Assembly (NCBI GenBank): GCA_964626905.1
Contig: CAZVHA010000002.1
Coordinates: 201,776-265,775 of the forward strand
Length of the DNA: 64,000 nucleotides
Direction: 5' to 3'
DNA from: REEB52 sp964626905
Lineage (GTDB): Bacteria; Chlamydiota; Chlamydiia; Chlamydiales; SM23-39
Shown here in pieces: positions 16,087-25,308 of this stretch (position 1 is its first letter; the number at the start of each line of letters is the position of its first letter). Under the pieces are notes generated by a model. It had not been told where the DNA came from and made no database searches. It saw only the letters and a program-made list of their open reading frames with translations. The position numbers and the translations under genes are program-made.

Positions 16087-18003
16087 CTATTTTTTCTCGT
16101 CATCTAAGATTTCAACTTCCGCATCTTCAACAACATCTGCTTTTGGATCTTGTTTTGGCTGCTGGGGGCCAGATCCGGGAGGTGGCGTCTGATTTGCGCC
16201 GGCCTTAGAGAGCTCTTCGCCGATTTTTTGCATGTGTTGTTGCAAATCAGCAGTTTTTGTCTTAATGAGCGTTAGATCTCCCCCTTCGAGCGCTTTTTTC
16301 AAGCCATCGATATGGCTCTGAATGTCGGCGGTGACGTTGGCGGGGAGTTTATCTTTGTACTCATCGAGCGATTTTTGCGCTCTAAAGGCAAGAGTATCTG
16401 CCTCATTGCGCACTTCGACCTCTTCTTTGCGCGCCTTATCTTCGGAAGCGTGGAGTTCAGCCTCTTTGATTTTTCGTTTGATCTCCTCGTCGGTAAGACC
16501 CGATTTGGCCTCGATCTTGATTTTTTGTTCTTTGCCCGACTGTTTGTCTTTGGCAGAGACGTGCAAAATCCCGTCCGCATCAACGTCGAAGGCCACTTCG
16601 ATCTGCGGCATTCCGCGAGGTGCTGGGGGGATATCGGTCAAATCAAACCGGCCGATCTCTTTATTATCTTTTGCCATGGGTCTTTCCCCTTGCAATACGA
16701 CAATCGTCACTGCGGGCTGGTTATCGCTTGCGGTAGAAAAGACCTGTTTTTTCTGCGATGGGATCGTCGTATTTCTCTCAATGAGCGGCGTCATGACACC
16801 CCCTAAGGTCTCGATTCCTAAGGTGAGAGGTACAACGTCGAGGAGGAGGACATCTTTCACATCTCCTGCAAAAATTCCCCCTTGGATGGCAGCGCCGATT
16901 GCGACTGCTTCATCGGGGTTAACCCCTTTATGCGGTTCTTTTCCGAAAATCGCTTTCACTTTCTCTTGGACAATGGGCATTCGGGTCATCCCTCCGACCA
17001 GAATCACATCGCCGATATCGCTATTGGATAGGCCAGCGTCTTTCATTGCCTTTTGGCAAGGGCCGACGGTCCTCTCAACGAGATTGTGGCAAAGGCTTTC
17101 CAATTTTGCCCGAGTCAAGGTGAGGCTCAAGTGTTTTGGGCCGCTCGCATCCATCGTGATGAACGGCTGGTTGATCTCAGTAGTCAAAACGCCTGAGAGT
17201 TCGATTTTCGCCTTTTCGGCCGCATCGCGCAGCCTTTGGAGCGCCATTTTGTCTTTGGAAAGATCGATTCCAGCCTCTTTTTTAAATTCGTCGAGCATCC
17301 AATGGATGATCACGTTGTCAAAATCGTCTCCTCCGAGGTGGGTGTCTCCGTTGGTCGCGAGCACCTCAAAGACCCCGTCGCCGATTTCGAGCACAGAGAC
17401 GTCAAATGTACCGCCGCCGAGATCGTATACGACCACTTTTTTGTCGGTGTGTTGTTTGTCCAAACCATAAGCGAGGGCTGCCGCTGTCGGTTCAGGGATG
17501 ATCCTTTTCACATCGAGCCCTGCGATTTTACCCGCGTCTTTCGTCGATTGTCTTTGCGAGTCGTTGAAGTAGGCAGGAACTGTGATCACCGCCTCAGTCA
17601 CTTTTTCGCCGAGATAGCTCTCTGCTGTCTCTTTCATCTTGGTCAAAACATGGGCTGCTGCCTCTTCTGGGGAAACTATTTTCCCCTCGACTTCGAAGAC
17701 GACGTCGCCATTGGCGTTTTTGGTCACCTTGTAGGGAACTGTGGCAATTTCCGATTGTACCTCGTTGTATTTCCTACCGATAAAACGCTTGGTAGAAAAG
17801 AGGGTTTTGTCCGGATTTGTCACAGCTTGGCGCTTCGCCGGAATACCGACGAGCCGCTCATTGCCTTTATATGCGATGACAGAGGGGGTTGTTCTTGCCC
17901 CTTCCGCATTCGCGATCACCACGGTCGATCCCCCCTCCATGATTGCAACGCAGGAGTTGGTTGTTCCGAGGTCAATACCGATAATTCGTTTTTTTTGTGC
18001 CAT
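16087..18003 (-). CDS. dnaK: Molecular chaperone DnaK (Hsp70)
   Basis: An ATP-dependent chaperone working with GrpE and DnaJ. The 638 residues start with the phosphate loop GIDLGTTNS (residues 9-17), include the motif YDLGGGTFDVSVLEIGDGVFE near residue 193-213 and the substrate domain with VPLTLGIETLGG, and end in an acidic tail DVVEDAEVEILDDE. All expected parts are intact. It is the third gene of the hrcA-grpE-dnaK operon (4 bp after grpE), as in Chlamydia CT394-CT396. dnaJ is not in this cluster. A terminator follows. Confidence 0.98.
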   Translation of the reverse strand: MAQKKRIIGIDLGTTNSCVAIMEGGSTVVIANAEGARTTPSVIAYKGNERLVGIPAKRQAVTNPDKTLFSTKRFIGRKYNEVQSEIATVPYKVTKNANGDVVFEVEGKIVSPEEAAAHVLTKMKETAESYLGEKVTEAVITVPAYFNDSQRQSTKDAGKIAGLDVKRIIPEPTAAALAYGLDKQHTDKKVVVYDLGGGTFDVSVLEIGDGVFEVLATNGDTHLGGDDFDNVIIHWMLDEFKKEAGIDLSKDKMALQRLRDAAEKAKIELSGVLTTEINQPFITMDASGPKHLSLTLTRAKLESLCHNLVERTVGPCQKAMKDAGLSNSDIGDVILVGGMTRMPIVQEKVKAIFGKEPHKGVNPDEAVAIGAAIQGGIFAGDVKDVLLLDVVPLTLGIETLGGVMTPLIERNTTIPSQKKQVFSTASDNQPAVTIVVLQGERPMAKDNKEIGRFDLTDIPPAPRGMPQIEVAFDVDADGILHVSAKDKQSGKEQKIKIEAKSGLTDEEIKRKIKEAELHASEDKARKEEVEVRNEADTLAFRAQKSLDEYKDKLPANVTADIQSHIDGLKKALEGGDLTLIKTKTADLQQHMQKIGEELSKAGANQTPPPGSGPQQPKQDPKADVVEDAEVEILDDEKK

Positions 18004-18007
18004 AAAA

Positions 18008-18535
18008 TTATTCTCTTTTTGTTATTGATTCTTCTTCAGCCACTGCCTCAGCGGCGATTGTTTGAGGGTGTTTTGCCACTTTCACTCGCGCAGGTCGGAT
18101 TGTGCGGGTGGAGCTTTTATACCCTTTTGTAAATTCGTGCATGATGATCCCATCGGGCTCTTCTGTCGTCTCGACAATTTCAACGGCCTCGTGAAATTGG
18201 GGGTCAAACGTGTTCCCCTCGGAGTGAAAAGAGACAATCCCGTGGTTGTGGAGCACCTCTTTGAACTGGGACAAAATCATCTCAAATCCAACAGCCCAAT
18301 TTTTCACCTCTTTGGAACCATTTTCGGCAAAGCGGAGCGCATTTTCAAAATGATCGATCGCACCCAAAAATTCAGAAATCGCATTCTCAATCCCAAAAGA
18401 GATCATCTCATGCTTTTCCTTTTGCATCCGCTTGCGCATGTTTTCTTGCTCAGCTAATGTGCGCAAATACTTATCTTTCCAATTCTCTTCTGCGCCTTCT
18501 GCCTTGGGCTGTTCTGGCTTTATCTCTTCTGTCAT
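18008..18535 (-). CDS. grpE: Nucleotide exchange factor GrpE
   Basis: Releases ADP from DnaK. The 175 residues have a charged N-terminal tail, a long helix (EENWKDKYLRTLAEQENMRKRMQKE, from about residue 15) and the beta domain with GIVSFHSEGNTFDPQFHEAV near residue 117-136, the most conserved GrpE segment. It overlaps the hrcA stop by 4 bp (ATGA) and is followed 4 bp later by dnaK, so all three are expressed together and presumably controlled by HrcA through the CIRCE-like site at 19704-19730. Confidence 0.96.
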   Translation of the reverse strand: MTEEIKPEQPKAEGAEENWKDKYLRTLAEQENMRKRMQKEKHEMISFGIENAISEFLGAIDHFENALRFAENGSKEVKNWAVGFEMILSQFKEVLHNHGIVSFHSEGNTFDPQFHEAVEIVETTEEPDGIIMHEFTKGYKSSTRTIRPARVKVAKHPQTIAAEAVAEEESITKRE

Positions 18536-19653
18536 TTTACCTCTAATTGATGCATCGATGATGCTTGTCTAAAGCTAATTTTAAATTTATACATGCTCTC
18601 TGTGAGAGCTTTGCTCAAATTTTCGCTAAAAATTTGGATCAGTCCAAATAGATTCCGATAGGGAATGCGCATCGGCCCTAAAATCGCAATGCTCCCTGCA
18701 ATCGTCTGGTTGATCCGGTAAGGGATCGCAATCACTGTACATTCGGCCTTTTCAGGGACAAAGGGGACGAGCTCATCGCCAATCCAAAGGGAGATCTCAT
18801 TCTCTTTAGAGCACTTTTGCAAAAGGGATCGCATCTGATTCTCATCCTCCAAAAGGGAAAGGCTACTCGCGAGAGTCAGCGCGTCATTGAATTCAGGGTA
18901 AGAGAGCAGTTTCGATAGCCCCGTGCGGAAGATATCCTCTTCAGGGAAATTGGCGTAACCCACCACATGGCGCACCATCACCTCATTGTAGAGGCGTTGG
19001 GCGAGTTTCGCCTCCCCTTCATTCTTAAATAGGGGCTTTTCCCCCTTGTTCAGCCTCCAGAGAAAATACTCCTCCGTCGTCCTTAAAAAGGTGGCATCGA
19101 CCTCTTTTTCTAGATAAATCGTCTCCGTTCGCACAAGGCCAAAATCGGTGACGAGCACCACTAAAACTTTTTCGCCTCCAAGACGCACTAACTTCACATC
19201 CTGGACAAAATCTTGGTCAAAGCGGGGCGCTGATACAAATACCGCGCACTTCGCAAGTTCACTCAAAACGTCTGCCGAGTGACCCAATAAAGTCGCCACC
19301 TCTTTGCCCCTTTGATTTGCAAAAACCGTCTCCAAAGCCTCCTCTTGATCCCTCTCAAGCACCCCTTCCCGTAAATAGGCGTCGGCGTAGAGCCGAAACG
19401 CTTTTTGCGTCGGAAGGCGACCCCCAGAGGTGTGAGGCTGCTTTAAATACCCCCTCTCCTCCATCTTACCCAGGTAATTCCGGATAGTTGCCGAGCTAAG
19501 GGATTCAAAGCCATTCTCTTGCAACGTTTGAGAGCCAATCGGCTTTCCCGTCTTCAGGTAGAGCTCGATGAGCCCGAGCAAAACGGCCTGTTCCCGGTCC
19601 GTTTTCGGGAGCTTTTTAGCGAGGAGGGATTTTTTATAAAGAGCACTCTTCAT
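18532..19653 (-). CDS. hrcA: Heat-inducible transcription repressor HrcA
   Basis: A DNA-binding repressor of the dnaK and groE operons through CIRCE. The 373-residue protein has an N-terminal winged helix (REQAVLLGLIELYLKTGKPIGS, then SSATIRNYLGKMEERGYLKQPHTSGGRLPT at about residues 53-82), a GAF-like middle and the dimerisation domain. The C-terminal segment FKISFRQASSMHQLEVK is basic, as in chlamydial HrcA proteins, which extend beyond those of Bacillus. A CIRCE-like operator is 51 bp upstream, so it is autoregulated. Confidence 0.95.
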   Translation of the reverse strand: MKSALYKKSLLAKKLPKTDREQAVLLGLIELYLKTGKPIGSQTLQENGFESLSSATIRNYLGKMEERGYLKQPHTSGGRLPTQKAFRLYADAYLREGVLERDQEEALETVFANQRGKEVATLLGHSADVLSELAKCAVFVSAPRFDQDFVQDVKLVRLGGEKVLVVLVTDFGLVRTETIYLEKEVDATFLRTTEEYFLWRLNKGEKPLFKNEGEAKLAQRLYNEVMVRHVVGYANFPEEDIFRTGLSKLLSYPEFNDALTLASSLSLLEDENQMRSLLQKCSKENEISLWIGDELVPFVPEKAECTVIAIPYRINQTIAGSIAILGPMRIPYRNLFGLIQIFSENLSKALTESMYKFKISFRQASSMHQLEVK

Positions 19654-19703
19654 GATGACCTGCTAACCATTATACCTGGAAATATACCAAGGAGCAATAT
19701 TTT

Positions 19704-19730
19704 TTAGCAATCTTTAGGTTTGATTGCTGG
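19704..19730 (-). promoter_or_regulatory. CIRCE-like operator for HrcA
   Basis: TTAGCAATC-N9-GATTGCTGG matches the CIRCE plan TTAGCACTC-N9-GAGTGCTAA. It keeps the 9-9-9 layout and most half-site bases, with C to A changes that preserve pairing and two unpaired outer bases. It lies 51 bp upstream of hrcA in an AT-rich region that must hold the promoter. Confidence 0.85.
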
Positions 19731-19846
19731 TTATTTTTTATATCTTACTTATTATTAATTATTTAAGTATAGTAAAAAAAAGAGTGGATCCAAATTTTGG
19801 GATACGGCACAATGCTTCTCCATTCGCATAACACAAGGAGGAAGAA

Positions 19847-20635
19847 ATGGGCATTCAGGTCAAACTAGGCACGACTGGGTATGTCGCGGTTCAAGACAAA
19901 AGTGGCAAAGAGCTCTGGCGCAAGGAGGTCGGTTCGAAAAAGGAGGCTACGGAGTGGATGGAGGCCCATTCCCATTCAGTGAAGGGGTGGGGGATTCTCA
20001 AGGCCTCTTTCTTCCCGATGCGGGTAGATTCTTGTAAAGACTTGGCAAAGGATCTATTGGTGCCGACCTTTATCAATCACGCTCTCAGGGTCAACAATCT
20101 TTTTTTGAGGATTATTGCCTCCATTGGTGCTTTTGCGTGGGACATAGTTACGATGCCTTTTAGATTCGTTTTTCTTCCATTCAGGATAGCCCAGCACCGG
20201 TGCGGGCCCACCCCTGAATCAAAAGTGCCCGTGGTTCAATTGATCAAAGAGAGTCCCGATTTTAAAAGAGTGATGGACGAGGGGATAGTTCATCTTGTGG
20301 CCAAAATAGAATCGACTGTAGGAACAAAAAAGTTCGCATATACACCTTCCAAGGATAAGGAGGAGGAGGTCCGTCTTATGGACAACCTAGAATCGATTGT
20401 AGGAACAAGAAGGTTCGACCACAATTTAAAGCTGCTCAAGGATTCGGATTGTGAAAGGAGGACAGACTCTTACGAAGCATCCTATGATGTTGTTCTCCGA
20501 CTGATGCCAGGTGTTTGGGAAAAGAAACAGTCGAGAGAAGGGACCAAATTTTATTCGAGGAATTTGCCAAATGAGATGTGGGTACCTCAGATGCAAAGTT
20601 CTGGTGGATTGCAAGAGACAAGTTTGGCATTTTAA
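19847..20635 (+). CDS. Hypothetical protein with a hydrophobic segment and an internal duplication
   Basis: A 262-residue protein with no recognised family. It has a strong Shine-Dalgarno (AAGGAGGAAGAA before ATG 19847). The N-terminus is soluble, a hydrophobic stretch follows (LFLRIIASIGAFAWDIVTMPFRFVFLPFRI, about residues 84-113) that could be a membrane hairpin, and the C-terminal half is charged. The phrase IESTVGTKKF recurs as LESIVGTRRF 27 residues later; the DNA repeats are 20308-20336 and 20389-20417 (26 of 29 bases alike). It is divergent from hrcA and convergent with the glutamate dehydrogenase, 5 bp apart. It may be lineage-specific. Confidence 0.7.
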   Translation: MGIQVKLGTTGYVAVQDKSGKELWRKEVGSKKEATEWMEAHSHSVKGWGILKASFFPMRVDSCKDLAKDLLVPTFINHALRVNNLFLRIIASIGAFAWDIVTMPFRFVFLPFRIAQHRCGPTPESKVPVVQLIKESPDFKRVMDEGIVHLVAKIESTVGTKKFAYTPSKDKEEEVRLMDNLESIVGTRRFDHNLKLLKDSDCERRTDSYEASYDVVLRLMPGVWEKKQSREGTKFYSRNLPNEMWVPQMQSSGGLQETSLAF

Positions 20636-20640
20636 TTTTT

Positions 20641-23600
20641 TTACCCGACGATATCGCGATCTTGAGCGATCATAGGGAGGACGTCTGCGATCATAGGGCT
20701 CCAATCGAGCCCTTTTTTATAGACGAGATGCGAGGCGATGTAGCAGGAGATGATCGCCTTTTTATGGATATCGGGCATTTCCAAGATCTTTTCTCTATGG
20801 CGCCCGCGCAAAAGGGGAGGGCAGTACTGCATCAGACAGTGGATAAGCGCCTTATCTTCGAGGGTCGTTTTTTCTAAATAGTCGAGCAGCTGATATTTAA
20901 AGAGGTTGATCCTCTCTGAGACGAGATCGGAGAGTTCCGTGAGAAACTTCCCTGTTTTTTGGTGTGTGTCGAGAAGAAGTCGCGCTTCGCTGAGTGCGGC
21001 TGTCCCAATCAGCTCGAGCACTTCTTGGACGTATTCTTTTTTTTCCTTTAAAAATTCTTCCTCGCTCATGCAAAGGCTCGCGAGCACTTCAAAAGAGGAG
21101 CAGATCACTCCTCCTTTGTTGCAGGAACTATCTTTGAAAATGAGGACGCCGAGCTTTTCAAGGGCTCTTCGGGCAACGGGGGTGAGGTAGAGATTGGCCC
21201 CTTCGACAATCGCTTTGGAGGTTGGTTTGCCCGTTTCATCCAAATAGCTGAAGTAGTTGGTGTCATTCAATGTTTTGGGTCTCCCGCCAGCTGGGACGAA
21301 AACATCGCTCTTCACTTGATGGACGTTATTGCGATAGAGGTTGTGCATCTCATTGCCCGCGATCCAATCTTCGATCGCCTTGCCATCCATTTTTCGCCAA
21401 ATGAGAGTTTGGCCTGCAAAAGCGCTCTCTTCTCGTTTCGTCTTGAGGTCGAGTAAAAATCCCCCATCATTCAATTTGGCCACAGGATAGTGGCGAATCG
21501 AGAGATCTTCATGAAAGAGGTGGGCCATTTCTTTGAGATCGAGCCCTTTTGGATCGTAAATTGTGCCGGAGACATCGGTGAGGGCGAGCAGTTTTGCAGT
21601 ATTCGGGTAGTATTTATAGAGATTGAGGATCTCATTTCCCGCCACATCGCCATCAGGTCCCCCTGAAATTTTGATTGTAAAAGGGTCTTTTTTGGGATCG
21701 ATGCCGAGAAAGAGGAGTGCCTGTTCCAGATAGACGTTGACGCCGTAGGAGGTGACGCCAAATTCTTTATGGTTAATTCCGGCGCCCGGTTTGGAGCTCA
21801 TAAACGATCTTCCCGGCTTGTAGTTGTGTTTGTGGGCAAAGTCGGCGATCCAAACGATCATCGGATTGAACATATTTTCATCGGGCCCTAGGTAAATGTA
21901 TTCGGCCTTTTTCCAATAATCGACAATCCCTTTTGCTCTGAGCGTCCCATCTTCATCGCAGTTGATGAGGGTCATGAGGCTGTCGATGAAGGAGCTTTGA
22001 GATGCGAAAATGTAATCGAGCTTGTGATCTTTGCGGTAGATTTTGAGCTTTTCTTCCCAAAGCGATGGCTCGATCCCATCGGCCTTCATCTCTTTTCTAA
22101 AGATCTCCTCTTCTTCGCTAAACACTTCAAACGGCTCGAGCAAAATCACCGTTTTTGCTCCCCCTTCGGGGATATCTTTATTCTTTTTTTGCTGCGTGTA
22201 GGCGAGGTTATAGCTTTCGGAAAAAATGTTGTTTCTCTCTTGTAAAAACTGCTCCATCCGCTCAGGGATGACCGTTCTCACTCCGCCTCTTGCCAAATCT
22301 TTGAAGCGGATATTAAAACCGATAAAGTGCATACCCCGAATGAAAAAGATGCCGTAGGGCAAATCGGGGAATTTTTCCCTCCGATCATAGGGAAGATGAT
22401 CCATATATTTTGGGTCGACGCGAAAAGAAAAACTACTCTTATTGCCCCTATAAAAATTGGTCTTTAAAGTGTGCTCGATGAAGTTGAGCCCCTGTTTTAA
22501 GATCGTTTTTCGGCGAAGATCGTTCACCACTTGCCCCGTGTCGAGTTTTTCGACCATTTGGGTAAATTCTTTGCGGATCGAATCAAAATGGATGAGATCC
22601 CTTTTTTCAGGATCGAATTTGGCGGCAAAAGCCTTGGTCAGCAGCACAGTCAGTTCTGGGTGGCGACAAAATCCTTCCACAATGTTTTCAAAGGAGTAGA
22701 AATTGGGATCGGAGTAGAGGAGCGCTTGGTGGACGAAGGAGATCAAATTTCTCACGAGATGCGACTCATTGCCCGTCAAAAGGTGCTGGTCGGTAAAGGT
22801 AGATCCGACAAGATCATCGGTATCAAAATACTTGATGAGGGCAAACTCGCGCAAAAAATCTTCGATGTTGGCCTCTTCCCAAGCCGCCTTCCCCGATTTT
22901 CCATGAAGGCCCAAAGAGAGAATCAAAATGGTCTCTGTATTCGAGAGATCAATGTAGGTCGCAACCACTTTGCGAATGGCCAGGTGATGTGTATGGATCA
23001 CTTTGGCCAAATGATATAAAAATCCCGACTTTGGGACATTGCGCCACGCCAAAATCACTTGCAAAGAAGGTGCATCTCTTTTTTCCCAATCTTCATTTCG
23101 CTTCAGCTCGAACTGACATTTTTCGACATTTTTCGCTTTAAAAAAGAGCGATAGGGCAACTGAAAGCCGCTCGCCTGCCATTGAATTGAGAAAATTGCTT
23201 GTAATCCCGTGCACTAACGTTTGAATCTCTTCATCTTTTAAATTTGGGTTTTGCTCTTTTGCAAGGGAAAAGAGCTCCTCTTTTTTATTTGAGGGGAGTG
23301 GTTCCGATTTTGAAAGGTCGTAAAAATAGAGGAGTGCGATGCGCAAATTTTTCCCATCTGCATCGCAGGGAGGAGGGCTGATGGAGACAAATGCCCGATA
23401 GTAGCGGATGACGTAGTTGCGAAATTTCTTAAAAATCTTTAAATCGGCGTCGGGTCCATCTTGGCAAAGGACAATGATCTTGTTTTTGAAATAAATCGCC
23501 GAAAAATGCCCCTGCTGGCAATAGCTCATCAAATTTCTCGATATCAAGATCTTCGTCTCTTGATCTACCGATTCGAGGAGACTTTTAGGGCACTGATTTT

Positions 23601-23706
23601 GCAGCCACAAATAAGACTCTTGAAAGGCTTTAATTTCGACATCAATCGCTTTCTTCAGATCCTCTGGAGGCAAAGAAGAGTTCGAGTCAAAACGGTTTTG
23701 TGGCAT
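20641..23706 (-). CDS. NAD-specific glutamate dehydrogenase, large type
   Basis: Deaminates glutamate to 2-oxoglutarate with NAD, feeding host-derived amino acids into the TCA cycle. At 1021 residues it belongs to the about 115-kDa class (fungal Gdh2-like) rather than the 450-residue enzyme. The catalytic region is clear: the K/G-rich loop SFMSSKPGAGINHKEFGVTSYGV, then the Rossmann start IKISGGPDGDVAGNEIL, then VEGANLYLTPVARRALEKLGV. I prefer ATG 23706 (Shine-Dalgarno CAGGA about 8 bases before) over the frame reaching 23739. It stands alone on its strand with an accessory region upstream. Confidence 0.88.
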   Translation of the reverse strand: MPQNRFDSNSSLPPEDLKKAIDVEIKAFQESYLWLQNQCPKSLLESVDQETKILISRNLMSYCQQGHFSAIYFKNKIIVLCQDGPDADLKIFKKFRNYVIRYYRAFVSISPPPCDADGKNLRIALLYFYDLSKSEPLPSNKKEELFSLAKEQNPNLKDEEIQTLVHGITSNFLNSMAGERLSVALSLFFKAKNVEKCQFELKRNEDWEKRDAPSLQVILAWRNVPKSGFLYHLAKVIHTHHLAIRKVVATYIDLSNTETILILSLGLHGKSGKAAWEEANIEDFLREFALIKYFDTDDLVGSTFTDQHLLTGNESHLVRNLISFVHQALLYSDPNFYSFENIVEGFCRHPELTVLLTKAFAAKFDPEKRDLIHFDSIRKEFTQMVEKLDTGQVVNDLRRKTILKQGLNFIEHTLKTNFYRGNKSSFSFRVDPKYMDHLPYDRREKFPDLPYGIFFIRGMHFIGFNIRFKDLARGGVRTVIPERMEQFLQERNNIFSESYNLAYTQQKKNKDIPEGGAKTVILLEPFEVFSEEEEIFRKEMKADGIEPSLWEEKLKIYRKDHKLDYIFASQSSFIDSLMTLINCDEDGTLRAKGIVDYWKKAEYIYLGPDENMFNPMIVWIADFAHKHNYKPGRSFMSSKPGAGINHKEFGVTSYGVNVYLEQALLFLGIDPKKDPFTIKISGGPDGDVAGNEILNLYKYYPNTAKLLALTDVSGTIYDPKGLDLKEMAHLFHEDLSIRHYPVAKLNDGGFLLDLKTKREESAFAGQTLIWRKMDGKAIEDWIAGNEMHNLYRNNVHQVKSDVFVPAGGRPKTLNDTNYFSYLDETGKPTSKAIVEGANLYLTPVARRALEKLGVLIFKDSSCNKGGVICSSFEVLASLCMSEEEFLKEKKEYVQEVLELIGTAALSEARLLLDTHQKTGKFLTELSDLVSERINLFKYQLLDYLEKTTLEDKALIHCLMQYCPPLLRGRHREKILEMPDIHKKAIISCYIASHLVYKKGLDWSPMIADVLPMIAQDRDIVG

Positions 23707-23750
23707 AATTCCTGCATATATATAAGTCATTGACAGCAAGAAAATTAATA

Positions 23751-23822
23751 ACCACCGAGCACACCGAGAAAAAGGGAAGAATGCGCGTCTCGCGCCTCGG
23801 AGCTCTCGGTGAGCTCGGTGGT
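23751..23822. repeat. Palindromic ACCACCGAG repeat
   Basis: ACCACCGAGCACACCGAGA (23751-23769) is complementary to 23804-23822 with one mismatch in 19, and the loop holds smaller palindromes. A related sequence beginning AATAACCACCGAG is at 63889-63922. It is probably a short dispersed repeat. The rest of 23740-23939 shows no gene. Confidence 0.6.
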
Positions 23823-23939
23823 AAAATATTTGTACTAAGTTTGTTGGGGCTTCGGCGATTTATGCAACAATGCCAGTCAAAACGCATAATTTTTCTTTTA
23901 TAGGTTCTCCTAAAGGTTGTCTAGAAAAATGGGTCGAGT

Positions 23940-25172
23940 TCAAAGAGCTTTCCATGAAAGCGCCAAAGTGTCGTGATCCAACAAATAGTTTTTTTCTCCC
24001 GCGTGAATGATTAAATTGGGCATCACCTTTGCTTTGGGATGGGTTTCACGAAAAGCCTTAAAACTATATAGATCATTCCGGGAAAGGTTTTGAGAGCATT
24101 TGATTTCAATAGGATAAAAGCAACCATTCGCTTCAAGAATTAAATCGATTTCTGCACCGCTATGTATTCTCCAATGGTGAACATAGGGAGTCATATTACA
24201 GGAAGAAAAAAGTTGGTGAATATGATTGACTACCCAGGTTTCAAAGAGAGCTCCTAATAAAGGGTTCAAAGCCAATGCTTGAGGAGAAAGAATTCTGAGA
24301 AGATGGCAACAGACCCCCGTGTCTGTAAAATGTCCTTTAGGTGTTTCGCTGATTCTTTTAATTGAATTTGCAAAATAGGGACTTAATTGTCTCCATTGAT
24401 ACAGCGCTAAAAGCGCAGAGGTCCACCGTTTCGCCGTTTGATGGGAGATGCCAACCTCCCTTCCCAATTGATTATATTTAATTTCACTTGCCGTTAAGGC
24501 AGCCAATAATGCAAGGAATCTTCCAAAAAGTTCTAAGTTCTCCACATTGTCAATCAATCGCAAGTCTCTTTCTACATAAGTTTGAATATAGCTAGTAAAA
24601 AATGGCCCTATTAAATTGGGGTCCAAAATCAATGCTGCTGGTAAAGAGCCTCTCCAGATCACCTCATGTAGCGGGGGTAATCCAGCAATATTTGTTGGAT
24701 TAGATTGTAGGAAAGAATAGGGATCTTCTAAATAGCGGCACAGCCAAGTTTTTGTTTCCATGCTTTGTCGTTCATGAAGGCTCAACCCCTCCAAATGAAA
24801 TAACACAATTCGGCCAGTTAAAGTTTCGGAAATGCTCTTGAGCATTGTAAAGTTTTGAGAACCCGTTAAGAAATAACGCCCCGGTTCATCAGACAAGTCA
24901 ACTTTTCTTTTAACGGCTGACAGCAAAGCAGGTACAAATTGAACTTCATCCAGAATGAGGGGAGGTGGGTGTAAGGTTAGAAAGAAATCGGGATCCGTCC
25001 TCACCCCTAGAGGATCCAATATAGAGTCAAAAACGAACGCCTCAGCATTGGGATGAAAATGTTTCAAAAGAGTGCTTTTCCCCACTTGCCTCGCTCCTAG
25101 AATCATGATCGCTTTAAAATGATCGCTTGCGCTGCGGAGCTTTTCTTCGAGAAATCTCTTTCTATACTTCAT
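23940..25172 (-). CDS. DUF4143-type AAA ATPase
   Basis: A 410-residue member of the prokaryotic AAA_14/DUF4143 family. It has Walker A GARQVGKST (residues 26-34), Walker B LILDEVQF (72-79), sensor-like FLTGSQNF, a middle winged-helix region (LAALTASEIKYNQLGREVGISHQTAKRW) and a C-terminal nuclease-like fold ending in an E-I-D-L-I-L ... FYPIEIKCSQ motif. Roles are poorly known; members are common in accessory regions and are often linked to defence or toxin-antitoxin systems. ATG 25172 is chosen because the family starts Y-x-x-R-x-x-E; the longer frame to 25208 runs through an inverted repeat. It is AT-richer than neighbouring core genes, which fits acquisition. Confidence 0.85.
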   Translation of the reverse strand: MKYRKRFLEEKLRSASDHFKAIMILGARQVGKSTLLKHFHPNAEAFVFDSILDPLGVRTDPDFFLTLHPPPLILDEVQFVPALLSAVKRKVDLSDEPGRYFLTGSQNFTMLKSISETLTGRIVLFHLEGLSLHERQSMETKTWLCRYLEDPYSFLQSNPTNIAGLPPLHEVIWRGSLPAALILDPNLIGPFFTSYIQTYVERDLRLIDNVENLELFGRFLALLAALTASEIKYNQLGREVGISHQTAKRWTSALLALYQWRQLSPYFANSIKRISETPKGHFTDTGVCCHLLRILSPQALALNPLLGALFETWVVNHIHQLFSSCNMTPYVHHWRIHSGAEIDLILEANGCFYPIEIKCSQNLSRNDLYSFKAFRETHPKAKVMPNLIIHAGEKNYLLDHDTLALSWKAL

Positions 25173-25213
25173 GACTTGATTTTTGCACATTTGGTCATCA
25201 AAAATCAAGTCAT
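25171..25213. promoter_or_regulatory. Perfect inverted repeat over the DUF4143 gene start
   Basis: ATGACTTGATTTTTG (25171-25185) and its complement (25199-25213) form a 15-bp perfect dyad with a 13-nt spacer. The left arm overlaps the start codon of the ATPase gene. It may be an operator or a translation-blocking hairpin. Confidence 0.5.
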
Positions 25214-25308
25214 ATAATGTAAGTTATTTGTTTTAAGTGATTTAAGTTGTTCAAAGCCATGTGCATAGCAATAGGAGAGAACTGTTTTGGGGAAGATGAA
25301 CCTATCCT

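Noticed and set aside
16322..17470. 382-codon open frame opposite dnaK
   Set aside because: Antisense frame on a highly biased chaperone gene; a classic shadow.
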